A stretch of 64,000 bases of DNA from Chryseobacterium aahli. GTDB taxonomy: Bacteria; Bacteroidota; Bacteroidia; Flavobacteriales; Weeksellaceae. Where the stretch lies: contig NZ_JALDNB010000005.1 in NCBI RefSeq assembly GCF_022699665.1, positions 62,001-126,000 on the forward strand, read 5' to 3'. Shown here piece after piece: positions 7,904 to 17,449 of the stretch. A program made the position numbers and the translations under genes. The stretch's first letter is position 1. Each line of letters opens with the position of its first letter. The notes under the pieces are model-generated. The model saw only the letters and a list, made by a program, of their open reading frames with translations, made no database searches and was not told the origin of the DNA.

Positions 7904-10201
7904 TCATTTCCTAGGTTTAGAACTCATATAAAAACTTAGTTTTCCGCCATTCATTATATAGGAATGTTTCAAAGTGAAGTTTTTAATTTCTTTTCCATTC
8001 AAAAGAATTTTTTGAACATACACATTTTTCGGACTCTGATTAATCGCTTCAATTTCAAAAGTTTTCCCATTTTCTAAATTCAAAACAGCATGATCAATTG
8101 CCGGACTTCCAATCGCATAATCTTCCGATCCTGGAGCCACCGGATAAAAACCAAGCGAACTTAAAATATACCACGCACTCATTTGTCCGGCATCGTCGTT
8201 TCCGCCCAATCCATCGGGAGTTGCTTTGTATTGTATCTCTAAAATTCTTCTGATCTGCGCCTGAGTTTTCCAAGGTTGGCCTGCCCAATTATAGAAGTAG
8301 GCAACATGATGCGCCGGTTCGTTTCCATGAACGTAACCGCCGATAATTCCTTCTCGGGTAATGTCTTCTGTGTCTGCGAAAAACTCGTCTGGTAAATGCA
8401 TCGTGAACAATTCATCCAATTTTGAAGCGAATTTTTTCTTCCCACCCATTAATTGCATGAGTTCGTCAGGATTTTGAGGAACAAAGAAACTGTAATTCCA
8501 GGAATTTCCTTCGATAAAGCCTTGCCCGTGAGTGCTTAGTGCATTAAAATCTTTTTTAAAACTTCCGTTTGCTAATCGAGGACGCATAAATCCTGTTGTT
8601 TTATCAAAATTATTTTTCCAGTTTTCCGAACGTTTAATGAATTGATTGTAAATTTCTGTTTCACCTAAATGTTTTGCCAACTGAGCAATTGCCCAATCGT
8701 CATAAGCGTATTCCAACGTATTGGAAACCGAAGTTCCGCTTTTCTCCGCCGGAATGTAACCTTTGTCGATATAAAACCCGATTCCTTCGTAATCTCTTTT
8801 GTTGGCAGTTTCTACACAGGCATTCAAGGCTTCTTTTGCATCACCGTCATAATTTCCTTTAATAATGGCATCGGCAACCACACTTACGCTGTGATAACCG
8901 CTCATGCACCAATTGTCATTTGCATAATGCGACCAAATCGGCAATATTTTCATCGAAAACTGATTGTAATGCGCCATCATCGATTTCACCATGTCATTAT
9001 TCCGTTTTGGCTGAATGATATTAAAAAATGGATGAAGTGCACGGTAGGTGTCCCAAATTGAGAATGTTGTATAATTGGTAAAGCCTTCAGCTTTGTGAAT
9101 GTTTTGATCTAAACCTTTATATTCTCCGTTGACATCTGTATAAGTTGTCGGACTGATAAAAGTGTGATACATTGCCGTATAAAAATTTGTTTTTTCTGTT
9201 TCAGAACCTTTGATAACGATCTTATTTAATTCTTTATTCCAATTTTCCTGAGTCTGTGCTTTGACCTGGTCAAAAGATAAGTTTCCAACTTCTTTTTCTA
9301 AATTTTCTAATGCATTCGATTGACTTACAGGTGAAATGGCAAGCTTAACTTCAATTACTTCATTTTCATTCGTATTAAAATCGAAATACATTTTTAGGTT
9401 TTTCCCAGCGATTTCAGGAAAGTTCTTGGTCTGGTCAAATTTTCTCCAGAAACCATTGTAAACCTGCTTCCCATCATAATTTTTCTGACCATAAGACTTA
9501 AACGGCTTTGAAAATTTCATCGCAAAATAAACCGTTCTTGTTCTTGCCCAACCGTTCGTTTGTCGGTAACCAGTAATTGTATTTCCGTTTTCTACACGAA
9601 CGTAAGTCCAGACATTTTTACCATCATAATTATAAATTCCGGCCATTAAATCTAAAATAATGTGAGCTTGGTCAGATTTTGGAAAAGTGTAACGATGAAC
9701 GCCAACTCTTGTTGTTGATGTTAACTCCGCTAAAATATTGTGGTCATCCAATTTTACTTTGTAATATCCTGCTTCAGCTTTCTCGTTTTGATGCGAAAAT
9801 CTGCTTCTGTAACCACTTTCAGGATTGGAAGCTGTTCCGGGATTCAACTGTAATTTGCCGACAGTTGGCATAATGAGAAAATCTCCCAAATCAGAATGAC
9901 CTGTTCCGCTGAAATGGGTAGAGCTAAATCCTACGATTGTTTTGTCTTCATATCGATAACCCGCACAGTATTTATAGACTTCACCATTGTACTTTCCGTT
10001 GAGTTCATAAGAAATTGTATCAGTTTCCGGACTCAATTGAACGGCTCCGAAAGGTACAGTTGCTCCAGGATATGTGTGTCCCATTTTCTCGGTTCCGATT
10101 AACGGATTGACGTACTGATTTAATTTTTCGAAGTGTTGAGCTTTACAATTTAAACTGAAAAAAAGAAAAAAGATAAGATTTACTACTGCAGAGTTTTTCA
10201 T
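7904..10201 (-). CDS. Secreted GH92 alpha-mannosidase
   Basis: The preferred ATG at 10201 gives about 765 residues starting with MKNSAVV and a classical signal peptide ending near KAQ; the open frame runs 13 codons further to 10240. Family GH92 marks include YVNPLIGTEKMGHTYPGATVPFG near the mature N-terminus, FSSTHFSGTGHSDLGDF, GNSWNYSFFVPQ, and the late GGNDDAGQMSAWYILSSLG with the catalytic acidic residues. GH92 enzymes are Ca-dependent inverting exo-mannosidases that trim alpha-mannose from N-glycans or mannans in Bacteroidota. It is not inside a SusCD locus, so it may scavenge host or fungal glycans on its own. No LES lipobox is seen, so it is probably periplasmic. Confidence 0.93.
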   Translation of the reverse strand: MKNSAVVNLIFFLFFSLNCKAQHFEKLNQYVNPLIGTEKMGHTYPGATVPFGAVQLSPETDTISYELNGKYNGEVYKYCAGYRYEDKTIVGFSSTHFSGTGHSDLGDFLIMPTVGKLQLNPGTASNPESGYRSRFSHQNEKAEAGYYKVKLDDHNILAELTSTTRVGVHRYTFPKSDQAHIILDLMAGIYNYDGKNVWTYVRVENGNTITGYRQTNGWARTRTVYFAMKFSKPFKSYGQKNYDGKQVYNGFWRKFDQTKNFPEIAGKNLKMYFDFNTNENEVIEVKLAISPVSQSNALENLEKEVGNLSFDQVKAQTQENWNKELNKIVIKGSETEKTNFYTAMYHTFISPTTYTDVNGEYKGLDQNIHKAEGFTNYTTFSIWDTYRALHPFFNIIQPKRNNDMVKSMMAHYNQFSMKILPIWSHYANDNWCMSGYHSVSVVADAIIKGNYDGDAKEALNACVETANKRDYEGIGFYIDKGYIPAEKSGTSVSNTLEYAYDDWAIAQLAKHLGETEIYNQFIKRSENWKNNFDKTTGFMRPRLANGSFKKDFNALSTHGQGFIEGNSWNYSFFVPQNPDELMQLMGGKKKFASKLDELFTMHLPDEFFADTEDITREGIIGGYVHGNEPAHHVAYFYNWAGQPWKTQAQIRRILEIQYKATPDGLGGNDDAGQMSAWYILSSLGFYPVAPGSEDYAIGSPAIDHAVLNLENGKTFEIEAINQSPKNVYVQKILLNGKEIKNFTLKHSYIMNGGKLSFYMSSKPRK

Positions 10202-10287
10202 TAGAGATGATTTGGAAAGCATAAATTTAATTAAAATCAAAAGATAATTATTGTTGATTAAAATTTTAATACGACCAATGTCATCTT

Positions 10288-10971
10288 TTAGCTTTCAGAA
10301 AAGCGAAAACCAATTCCGTGAAGATTTTCTATGGTGATGTTCTCTTCATCCACAAAAACTTTGCGCAACCTTGAAATAAAAACATCCAGACTTCTGCCCA
10401 TAAAATAATCGTCATCGCCCCAAACGGCTTTTAAAATATCCTGTCTTTTAAGAACAGAATTTTTATTGGTGATAAAATATAAAAGCAGTTCAGATTCTCT
10501 TTGGGTAAGGGTAATGATGTTGTTTGCTTCCTGTAAAGTGTAATTTTTTGGGTCGAAATTATATTTTCCGATTTTATATTTTGCAGGAGTAATATTCGTC
10601 TTTTTTGTACGTTTTAAGAAAATTTCAATTTTTAAAATCAGTTCTTCAATGCTGAAAGGTTTGACCAGATAATCATCGGCACCAATTTTTAGACCTTTGA
10701 TGCGGTCTTCTTTTAAAGCTTTGGCAGAAATAAAAATAATGGGAATCTCTGAATTATGCGTTCTGATGTGTTTTGCCAGTTCAAAACCGTCAATTTCAGG
10801 CATCATAATATCGAGGAGACAAATGTCATAACTTTCCGTATCAAATGCATTCATTGCAGATTTTCCGTTGGCATGATAATCAATATCATAGTACGGTTCT
10901 AAACTGTCCTGAATCAGGAAAGCAATAGTCTGGTCGTCTTCGGCATACAAAATTTTAGATTTCTCCATCAT
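10288..10971 (-). CDS. OmpR-family response regulator (RprY-like), system 1
   Basis: The 227-residue protein has a receiver domain (about 5-120) with acidic pocket EDD (11-13), phospho-acceptor D54 in LLDIMMPEIDG and the Lys of YLVKPF, followed by a winged-helix DNA-binding domain (about 130-225). The recognition helix reads GRSLDVFISRLRK. It follows the kinase gene by 7 bp. The paralogue at 17450 has nearly the same recognition helix, and both intergenic regions carry TTAAC repeats spaced 11 bp, so the two regulators may read similar sites. Confidence 0.93.
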   Translation of the reverse strand: MMEKSKILYAEDDQTIAFLIQDSLEPYYDIDYHANGKSAMNAFDTESYDICLLDIMMPEIDGFELAKHIRTHNSEIPIIFISAKALKEDRIKGLKIGADDYLVKPFSIEELILKIEIFLKRTKKTNITPAKYKIGKYNFDPKNYTLQEANNIITLTQRESELLLYFITNKNSVLKRQDILKAVWGDDDYFMGRSLDVFISRLRKVFVDEENITIENLHGIGFRFSES

Positions 10972-10978
10972 GTAAACA

Positions 10979-12232
10979 TTATTTTGAAAAAGGCAAAAAC
11001 AGCGTTGTGGTAATTCCCTGGTCTTGATTGTTTTCCACAGAAATCTTCCAGTGATGTTGCTGAACGATTTTTTTTACATAAAATAAACCCAATCCGAAAC
11101 CATTGATCTCACTGTTTTTCTTAGTATTAACTCTGTAAAATTTATCAAAAATCTGAGGAATATTTTTAGTCGGAATTCCAACTCCGTTGTCTTTAAACTT
11201 TAAATATAAGCCTTTTGAATCTTTATCTGTGGAAATGATAACATGAGGAGCCGCCTCGCAATACTTAATTGAATTGTCTAAAAGATTGTAAATGATGTTC
11301 GTAAAGTGAAATTTATCTGCAATTACATAAGTATTGTTGTCAATATTCAAATCAATTGTCAGGTTTGCATTTTTTTGCTGCATGGTCTCTGCAATTTCTT
11401 GAATAAAAGGTAGAAGCAATATTTTTTCTGTTTTTAAAGAAAGTCCTGCAGCATCGTTTTTGGCAATGTTTAATATCTTTTCGATGTGATTATTCAGTTT
11501 GTTGCTTTGATTAATGATAATCGAAGTGTAAGTCTGAAGTTTAGAGTTTTCTCTTACAATTTCCTGCTTATTCAAAGATTCTGTAGCCAATAAAATTGAC
11601 GACAAGGGAGTTTTGAACTCGTGGGTCATATTATTGATAAAATCACGCTGCAATTCTGAGAATTTCTTTTGCTGAATAATGGTGTAGATTGAATAAACAT
11701 AAACCAAAAGAATAATGATGAGCGCGAAGGTAAGGATATACCAAAACTTCAGCGAACCAATCATATACGTCATCTTATCAGGAAATCGTATGGAAAAATA
11801 ATACGTCAGATTTTCGTGCTTCGGAAAATTGATGGTTTTGTTTTTTGAAGTCTCCTGATGCGCAGAAATGTATTTTCCATAGATCATTTTGTCGCTATGG
11901 CAATTATAAACTGCGTACGTATAATTGGTATTGATCTGAAATCTGGTGAATTCAGTTTTTAAATAATATTCAAGAATCGTAGGATCAAACTCGTTGTTGA
12001 TATTGACGACATAATAATCGTTATCAACATTCTGTACCGGACTTTGAATGAAAGACGTCTGTTCACCCGACAGTTTTTCTACCACCTCAAGAAGAGCGAT
12101 ATTGACCTTTTGATTAAATTTTTTATCCTCAAGATTATACGCCTGTCTCGTCCACAAAAGTTGAGCGATCAGAATTCCGATGATAGCAACGAGCCCCAGG
12201 GTGATAATGATATTGAGTTTTTTGATTTCCAT
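10979..12232 (-). CDS. Membrane sensor histidine kinase, system 1
   Basis: With the ATG at 12232 the protein has about 417 residues: helix 1 (about 6-26), a periplasmic sensor region of about 130 residues with no recognised fold, helix 2 (about 161-186), a HisKA domain with phospho-His in THEFKTPLSS (H204), and a HATPase domain with N-box DNSIKYC, DNGVGI and GFGLGLFYV. An upstream in-frame ATG at 12244 lies only 7 nt from the -7 box, so the second ATG is preferred. It precedes its response regulator and is divergent from the DUF1573 gene, the likely target. Confidence 0.92.
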   Translation of the reverse strand: MEIKKLNIIITLGLVAIIGILIAQLLWTRQAYNLEDKKFNQKVNIALLEVVEKLSGEQTSFIQSPVQNVDNDYYVVNINNEFDPTILEYYLKTEFTRFQINTNYTYAVYNCHSDKMIYGKYISAHQETSKNKTINFPKHENLTYYFSIRFPDKMTYMIGSLKFWYILTFALIIILLVYVYSIYTIIQQKKFSELQRDFINNMTHEFKTPLSSILLATESLNKQEIVRENSKLQTYTSIIINQSNKLNNHIEKILNIAKNDAAGLSLKTEKILLLPFIQEIAETMQQKNANLTIDLNIDNNTYVIADKFHFTNIIYNLLDNSIKYCEAAPHVIISTDKDSKGLYLKFKDNGVGIPTKNIPQIFDKFYRVNTKKNSEINGFGLGLFYVKKIVQQHHWKISVENNQDQGITTTLFLPFSK

Positions 12233-12251
12233 TTTCAGAAGCAATATTATC

Positions 12252-12259
12252 CAAAAATA
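12252..12259 (-). promoter_or_regulatory. -7 box TATTTTTG for two-component system 1
   Basis: The minus strand at 12259-12252 reads TATTTTTG, matching TAnnTTTG, 19 nt from the preferred kinase ATG. The leader is very short. Confidence 0.5.
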
Positions 12260-12277
12260 TCTATTTATCTTTTATCA

Positions 12278-12314
12278 TTAACAACTTGTTAACAAATGTT
12301 TGATAGCGGTTAAC
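12278..12314. promoter_or_regulatory. TTAAC repeats, candidate OmpR-type operator (system 1)
   Basis: TTAAC occurs at 12278, 12289 and 12310; the first two are exactly 11 bp apart, the third 21 bp further, with a degenerate TTGAT at 12300. The first pair forms the palindrome TTAACAA-C-TTGTTAA (12278-12292). The last unit ends 22 nt before the -7 box of the DUF1573 gene, the same distance as in system 2. Confidence 0.6.
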
Positions 12315-12336
12315 AATATCTCATGATTTTCGTCTT

Positions 12337-12344
12337 TACATTTG
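12337..12344 (+). promoter_or_regulatory. -7 box TACATTTG for the DUF1573 gene
   Basis: TACATTTG is an exact TAnnTTTG match 58 nt before the ATG at 12403. No -33 TTG is seen, which suits an activator-dependent promoter using the TTAAC repeats upstream. Confidence 0.6.
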
Positions 12345-12402
12345 CTCTATCGAAGAAGAAGAGTCAATTTCTTTGAATTATTAACTATAAAAATTTATAT
12401 TC

Positions 12403-12813
12403 ATGAAAAATTTAAAAATTACAGCATTACTTGCAGTTATGGCATTTTCACCATTTTATGCTAATGTATTTCCAGTTGAAGGAACTCCTATCGTAAAAGT
12501 AATTGCAGAAGCAGCTAAGTGGAAATCAGAATCTATTGACGTTGGCAATATTCCTCAAGGAAAACCGAAATTGATTAGATTTGAGTTTACAAACACATCA
12601 AAAAAACCAATTATTATTGAAAATGTTGCTCCATCTTGCGGTTGTACTACAGCAGATTACAGTAAGAAGGCAATTCTTCCTGGTAAGAAAGGTTTCGTAG
12701 AAGCTAGTTTCAATGCAGCAAGTGCTGGTCCATTTATTAAGACCGTAAATGTAACAACAAGCGATAGCAAAACGCCTAAAACTCTTTCTTTCAAAGGAAT
12801 AGTTACGGCATAA
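12403..12813 (+). CDS. DUF1573 secreted protein
   Basis: The 136-residue protein starts with a cleavable signal peptide (MKNLKITALLAVMAFSPFYA) and contains one DUF1573 Ig-like domain with the hallmark IIENVAPSCGCTTADY. DUF1573 proteins are abundant secreted, periplasmic or surface proteins of Bacteroidota with unknown function; the CGC cysteines may be redox- or metal-active. The gene is divergent from two-component system 1, with TTAAC repeats in the shared 170-bp region, and is followed by a hairpin at 12876, so it is monocistronic and probably the main output of that system. Confidence 0.85.
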   Translation: MKNLKITALLAVMAFSPFYANVFPVEGTPIVKVIAEAAKWKSESIDVGNIPQGKPKLIRFEFTNTSKKPIIIENVAPSCGCTTADYSKKAILPGKKGFVEASFNAASAGPFIKTVNVTTSDSKTPKTLSFKGIVTA

Positions 12814-12875
12814 TTATATTCTGATAACAATTACTTTTTGCTATTGGTTTCAAATCAGTATTTCAAATAAATAAG

Positions 12876-12908
12876 AACAACCTTGTATTCATTTACAAGG
12901 TTGTTTTA
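12876..12908 (+). terminator. Terminator after the DUF1573 gene
   Basis: AACAACCTTGTA (12876-12887) pairs perfectly with TACAAGGTTGTT (12894-12905), followed by a short T run. It lies 63 nt after the stop. The rest of the 273-bp gap to 13088 is AT-rich with no gene. Confidence 0.75.
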
Positions 12909-13087
12909 CTTTTAAATCAAAATTATTGGCATTTTTGTGGACTTTATCATTTTATTTATCAATTTTTTGGAGCTTTTTGGTTAAATTAAATATTGCGATG
13001 CACAGAATATTATTTATCACATCATTTATCCATAGATTTTACGCTCTATCCGTTTAATATTTATTATTTTTAAGAAAAATAAAATAT

Positions 13088-13969
13088 ATGAATCAATATA
13101 CACAACCCATGTTGCGGGAAGATGCTCTTAAAGGAAAAGTAGCGATTGTAACCGGCGGCGGAAGCGGTCTTGGAAAAGCAATGACCAAATATTTTCTTCA
13201 GTTGGGAGCAAAAGTGGTGATCACATCAAGAAACCTTGAAAAACTTTACGGAACCGCTAAAGAACTGGAAGACCAAACCGGTGGAAGAGTACTTTGTGTT
13301 GCGTGCGATGTCAGAAACTGGGATGAAGTGGAAGCAATGAAAGAAGCCACGTTAAAAGAATTTGGGAGAATTGATATTTTATTAAATAACGCAGCCGGAA
13401 ATTTCATTTCACCAACGGAAAGACTGACGCATTCTGCTTTTGATTCCATTTTAGATATTGTTTTAAAAGGAACAAAAAACTGTACCCTTTCTATAGGAAA
13501 ACACTGGATTGATTCTAAAACACCGGGAACTGTTTTGAATATTGTCACTACGTATGCCTGGACGGGTTCTGCATATGTCGTTCCATCAGCGTGTGCGAAA
13601 GCAGGCGTGTTGGCAATGACAAGATCTTTAGCCGTGGAATGGGGAAAATATAATATTCGTTTTAATGCGATTGCGCCGGGACCTTTCCCTACAAAAGGAG
13701 CTTGGGACAGATTACTTCCGGGAGATATGAAAGACCAATTTGATTTGGCTAAAAAAAACCCGTTAAAAAGGGTGGGAGAACATCAGGAGCTGGCAAATCT
13801 TGCGGCTTACCTTGTTTCAGATTTTTCATCTTTTGTGAATGGAGAAGTGGTAACTATTGATGGCGGAGAATGGCTGCAGGGCGCAGGTGAATTTAATATG
13901 CTTGAAGATATTCCGCAGGAAATGTGGGATACTTTGGAGGCTATGATTAAATCAAAAAAATCAAATTAA
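13088..13969 (+). CDS. SDR oxidoreductase, 2,4-dienoyl-CoA reductase (DECR1) type
   Basis: The 293-residue Rossmann protein has the NADPH loop [11 protein letters not shown] (residues about 22-32) and NNAAGNF, but no YxxxK: the Lys region reads SACAKAG, and a Tyr lies earlier in [15 protein letters not shown]. That is the arrangement of mitochondrial DECR1 (Tyr plus SxxxK), and the [27 protein letters not shown] and C-terminal [10 protein letters not shown] segments also match DECR1. The likely role is reduction of 2,4-dienoyl-CoA in oxidation of polyunsaturated fatty acids. It is monocistronic with a strong terminator. Confidence 0.85.
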   Translation: MNQYTQPMLREDALKGKVAIVTGGGSGLGKAMTKYFLQLGAKVVITSRNLEKLYGTAKELEDQTGGRVLCVACDVRNWDEVEAMKEATLKEFGRIDILLNNAAGNFISPTERLTHSAFDSILDIVLKGTKNCTLSIGKHWIDSKTPGTVLNIVTTYAWTGSAYVVPSACAKAGVLAMTRSLAVEWGKYNIRFNAIAPGPFPTKGAWDRLLPGDMKDQFDLAKKNPLKRVGEHQELANLAAYLVSDFSSFVNGEVVTIDGGEWLQGAGEFNMLEDIPQEMWDTLEAMIKSKKSN

Positions 13970-13988
13970 TTAAAATAACTAAATTAGG

Positions 13989-14022
13989 CTCCTGGAATTG
14001 TAACAATTTCAGGAGTTTTTTT
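13989..14022 (+). terminator. Terminator after the DECR-like gene
   Basis: CTCCTGGAATTG (13989-14000) pairs with CAATTTCAGGAG (14004-14015) around TAA with one G-T pair, then seven T. Confidence 0.9.
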
Positions 14023-14043
14023 ACGAATCAAAAAATATTTTCA

Positions 14044-16242
14044 ATGAATTTTAAATTTCCCACTATTATTTCTACGATAGCAGTGATGCTTTTTGCCAAT
14101 TCTGTGTATGCTCAGGAAGCTCCCAAATACGATTATGTAGAAGCCTTTAAACCGTTTTTCTATTCTCAAACCGGAACAGAAACCCGTTCAGCAAGCGGTC
14201 AGCCGGGACATGCTTATTGGCAGAATTCTGCAGATTATCATCTCAACGTCAGCTTAAACGATACCAAAAATGAAATCACAGGCACGGCTGAAATTACCTA
14301 CACCAACAACAGTCCGGATAAGATGAGTTTCCTGTGGCTGCAGCTGGATCAAAATTTATTTGAAAAAGATTCCCGTGGAAATGCGCTTGTACCTCTTTCT
14401 GGGAGCAGAAACGGAGCAAAAGGGGAGACTTTCGAAGGCGGATATAAAATTAAATCGGTAAAATACGACGGCAAAGATGTGAAATACACGGTTACAGACA
14501 CCAGAATGCAGATTGATTTGCCACAAGAATTAAAAGCAAAAGGTGGAGTAGCAAAAATTAAAATTGAATATACCTTCTTGTCTCCACAATACGGATCAGA
14601 CAGAATGGGCGTTCAGGATACTAAAAACGGTAAAATCTTTACGATAGCACAATGGTATCCGAGAATGTGCGTGTATGATGACGTTTTGGGTTGGAACACG
14701 ATGCCTTATTTAGGAGCCTCAGAGTTTTATCTTGAATATGGTAATATTACTGCAAATATTACAGTTCCTGCCAATCATTATGTTGTTGCATCGGGAGAAC
14801 TTTTAAATGAAAAAGAAGTGTATTCAAAAGAAGAAAACATCAGATGGTCGCAGGCAAGAAATTCAGATAAAACAGTCATAATCAGACCGGAAGCTGAGAT
14901 TGGAAAAAATAATACCTCAGGAACAAAAACCTGGAAGTTTAAAATCAATAAAACTAGAGATTTTGCTTGGGCATCTTCTCCGGCATTTATTGTAGACGCA
15001 GCAAAAATCAATCTTCCGAGTGGCAAAAAATCATTGGCAATTTCGGCTTATCCTTCTGAAAGTGCAGGAAATAGCGCTTGGGGAAGGTCTACAGAATACA
15101 CCAAAGCGGCTATCGAACATTATTCCGCCAAATGGTATGAATATACTTACCCAGCGGCAACCAACGTTGCAGGAAACGAAGGCGGAATGGAATATCCCGG
15201 AATCGTTTTCTGCCATATGAATTCTAAAGGAGAAGATCTTTGGGGTGTTACCGATCATGAGTTCGGGCACAATTGGTTCCCGATGATTGTGGGATCAAAC
15301 GAAAGACTTTTTGCATGGATGGATGAAGGCTTCAACACATTTATCAATGAATTATCTACTGAAGCTTTCAATAAAGGCGAATATTATTCAAAGAAAAATA
15401 TTGCACAGACCGGAGCTTTTCTGATGAGTGATCAATTTGAACCGATTATGGTGGGACCTGATAATATGAAGGAGAATAATATAGGAGTTTTAGCCTATTA
15501 CAAACCAGGAATGGGAATGGGGATTTTGAGAGAATCTATCCTTGGACCTGAAAAATTCGATAAAGCTTTCAGAACATACATTGAGCGTTGGGCATTCAAG
15601 CATCCTACACCTTGGGATTTCTTCCACACTATGGAAAATGTTTCGGGAGAAGAACTGAATTGGTTCTGGAGAGGTTGGTTTATCAACAAATGGAAAATCG
15701 ATCAGTCCGTAAAAAATGTGAAATACGTCAATGGCGATTTCAAAAACGGAGCGCAGATTACCGTAGAAAATTTGGGTCAATTACCAATGCCGACCACTAT
15801 TCAGTTAAAATTTAAAGACGGAACTGAGCAAGTTGTAAAGTTACCTGTAGAAATCTGGAAAAGAAATACAGAGTGGACATTTAAAGTAGACTCAACCAAA
15901 GAAATTGCAGAGGTAAAATTGGATCCTAAATCTCAAATTCCTGATATAAACCCTAAAAATAACACATGGTCTTCTGCAGATGCAAAAATGGTGGAGAAAA
16001 TCAATGCAAAAGATTTTACCGGAACATTTGGGAGCAAAGATCTTCCGGTAAAACTGAAGTTTATCGAAAAAAATAATCAGCTCTTTGGTCAGGCAACCGG
16101 ACAGCCGGAATTTGATCTCGAATATATTGGGAATAACACATTTACATTCGAGCAGGCAAAAATATCACTGACATTTAGCCAGGATAAAAAGACCATCAGT
16201 TTTAAACAAGGCGGTAGAGAATTTAAGTTTACTAAAGAATAA
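14044..16242 (+). CDS. Secreted M1-family metallopeptidase
   Basis: The 732-residue protein has a signal peptide (cleavage near residue 23, VYAQ), an N-terminal beta-sandwich, the substrate loop NEGGMEYP in place of GAMEN, and the zinc site HEFGH (405-409) with the third ligand E428, at the exact M1 spacing. A non-catalytic tail of about 100 residues follows the peptidase helical domain. M1 enzymes remove N-terminal residues or cut short peptides; export implies nutrient peptide use in the periplasm or on the surface. A shorter paralogue lies at 22095. It has its own terminator at 16285. Confidence 0.93.
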   Translation: MNFKFPTIISTIAVMLFANSVYAQEAPKYDYVEAFKPFFYSQTGTETRSASGQPGHAYWQNSADYHLNVSLNDTKNEITGTAEITYTNNSPDKMSFLWLQLDQNLFEKDSRGNALVPLSGSRNGAKGETFEGGYKIKSVKYDGKDVKYTVTDTRMQIDLPQELKAKGGVAKIKIEYTFLSPQYGSDRMGVQDTKNGKIFTIAQWYPRMCVYDDVLGWNTMPYLGASEFYLEYGNITANITVPANHYVVASGELLNEKEVYSKEENIRWSQARNSDKTVIIRPEAEIGKNNTSGTKTWKFKINKTRDFAWASSPAFIVDAAKINLPSGKKSLAISAYPSESAGNSAWGRSTEYTKAAIEHYSAKWYEYTYPAATNVAGNEGGMEYPGIVFCHMNSKGEDLWGVTDHEFGHNWFPMIVGSNERLFAWMDEGFNTFINELSTEAFNKGEYYSKKNIAQTGAFLMSDQFEPIMVGPDNMKENNIGVLAYYKPGMGMGILRESILGPEKFDKAFRTYIERWAFKHPTPWDFFHTMENVSGEELNWFWRGWFINKWKIDQSVKNVKYVNGDFKNGAQITVENLGQLPMPTTIQLKFKDGTEQVVKLPVEIWKRNTEWTFKVDSTKEIAEVKLDPKSQIPDINPKNNTWSSADAKMVEKINAKDFTGTFGSKDLPVKLKFIEKNNQLFGQATGQPEFDLEYIGNNTFTFEQAKISLTFSQDKKTISFKQGGREFKFTKE

Positions 16243-16284
16243 ATTCCCAATCATCTTTTTAAATTTTAAAATATAAAATAATTG

Positions 16285-16309
16285 CTCCGGAAATTTTCCG
16301 GAGTTTTTT
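16285..16309 (+). terminator. Terminator after the first M1 peptidase
   Basis: CTCCGGAA (16285-16292) pairs with TTCCGGAG (16296-16303) and is followed by six T. The longest open frame of the next gene would begin inside this hairpin, which argues for the later start at 16402. Confidence 0.9.
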
Positions 16310-16368
16310 ATGAATTTAATTTAACAGTGAACTTTCATATATATAGCTTCTCTGTAAATCAGAAGTTT

Positions 16369-16376
16369 TATTTTTG
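16369..16376 (+). promoter_or_regulatory. -7 box TATTTTTG for the EEP-family gene
   Basis: An exact TAnnTTTG match 25 nt before the ATG at 16402 and downstream of the preceding terminator. Confidence 0.55.
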
Positions 16377-16401
16377 TTTTTTAATTTTAAATGAAATAAT
16401 A

Positions 16402-17229
16402 ATGAATTTCAGATTTTCAATCGTATTGGTGATGTTTTTCGCATTAGGTTTTTCTCAGGATCTTAAAGTGATGAGTTTTAATATCAGACTGAATGTTGAT
16501 TCCGACAAGGAGAATGCCTGGCCACAGAGAAAACAAGATGTTGCAGATCTGTTGACTTATTACCACCCAGACTTTTTTGGTGTTCAGGAAGCGCTTCCCG
16601 AACAGATGAAAGATATTAAATTAGGTTTGAGAAATTACGATTATGTAGGAGTTGGAAGAGATGACGGCAAAGAGAAAGGTGAGTTTTCGGCAATATTTTA
16701 TGATACTAAAAAACTTCAGATTGTAAAATCAGGAACCTTCTGGCTTTCTGAAACTCCCGAAAAACCATCAAAAGGTTGGGATGCGGCTTTGAATAGAATT
16801 TGTACCTACGCAATTTTTAAAGATAAAGATTCAAAGAAAGAATTTCTGGCAATGAATATTCATTTTGATCACATCGGAAATATTGCAAGAGTAAAATCTT
16901 CAGAATTGATTTTAAAGAAAGTCAAAGAATTAAATCCGAAAAATTTGCCTTTAGTTTTAACGGGTGATTTTAATTTAACGGAAGATTCAGAGCCTGTAAA
17001 AATTCTTTCTCAAAATCTGGAAGATACTTTCTACAATGCTGAAAAGAAACATTATGGTCCGGTAGGGACGTTCACAGCATTTAACGTCAATGAAGTTCCG
17101 AAAGACAGAATCGATTATATTTTCACGAAAGGTTTTAAAATAAAATCTCACAGACACATCAACGACAGACGAGAAAATCTGCTCTATCCATCAGACCATT
17201 TTCCGGTTTTGGTTGATCTGCAATTTTAA
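16402..17229 (+). CDS. Secreted endonuclease/exonuclease/phosphatase-family hydrolase
   Basis: From the ATG at 16402 the protein has 275 residues with a signal peptide (MNFRFSIVLVMFFALGFSQ). It carries the EEP fold signatures in order: VMSFNIRLN with the metal Asn, VQEAL with the metal Glu, MNIHFDHIG, LTGDFN, DRIDYIF and the final SDHFPV with the catalytic His. The family includes DNases, sphingomyelinases and inositol-polyphosphate phosphatases; this compact secreted form is common in Bacteroidota and its substrate is not known. Confidence 0.9.
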   Translation: MNFRFSIVLVMFFALGFSQDLKVMSFNIRLNVDSDKENAWPQRKQDVADLLTYYHPDFFGVQEALPEQMKDIKLGLRNYDYVGVGRDDGKEKGEFSAIFYDTKKLQIVKSGTFWLSETPEKPSKGWDAALNRICTYAIFKDKDSKKEFLAMNIHFDHIGNIARVKSSELILKKVKELNPKNLPLVLTGDFNLTEDSEPVKILSQNLEDTFYNAEKKHYGPVGTFTAFNVNEVPKDRIDYIFTKGFKIKSHRHINDRRENLLYPSDHFPVLVDLQF

Positions 17230-17305
17230 ATAAATTCAAAATAGAAAATAAGCTTTGTTCAGTTGGATGAAGCTTTTTTTTGATTGCCCGTAATTTGTCA
17301 TAAAT

Positions 17306-17402
17306 GAAAAAAACTTTGTGAGCTTTTATAAGTGAAACCGCTTTGTGTAACATTAAAAATAGTTAGTAGTTAAAAAATCTTTGAGCACTTTGCGTTAAAA
17401 AT
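17306..17402. repeat. Dispersed ACTTTGCG-type repeat (copy 1)
   Basis: The segment AAGTGAAACCGCTTTG ... GTTAGTAGTTAAAAAA ... GAGCACTTTGCGTTAAAA aligns along about 90 bp with 33382-33468. It lies in the gap after the EEP gene, where no gene is supported. Confidence 0.65.
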
Positions 17403-17449
17403 TAAGCAATATGATTAATAATGAATATTCAAATTATTCTTCACTAAAT

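Noticed and set aside
13246..13548. Antisense open frame of 100 codons inside the DECR-like gene
   Set aside because: The opposite frame encodes conserved SDR motifs; no start context or homology supports the antisense frame.
16282..16401. Extended N-terminus of the EEP-family hydrolase
   Set aside because: It begins at the preceding terminator hairpin and covers the promoter; the ATG at 16402 starts a proper signal peptide.
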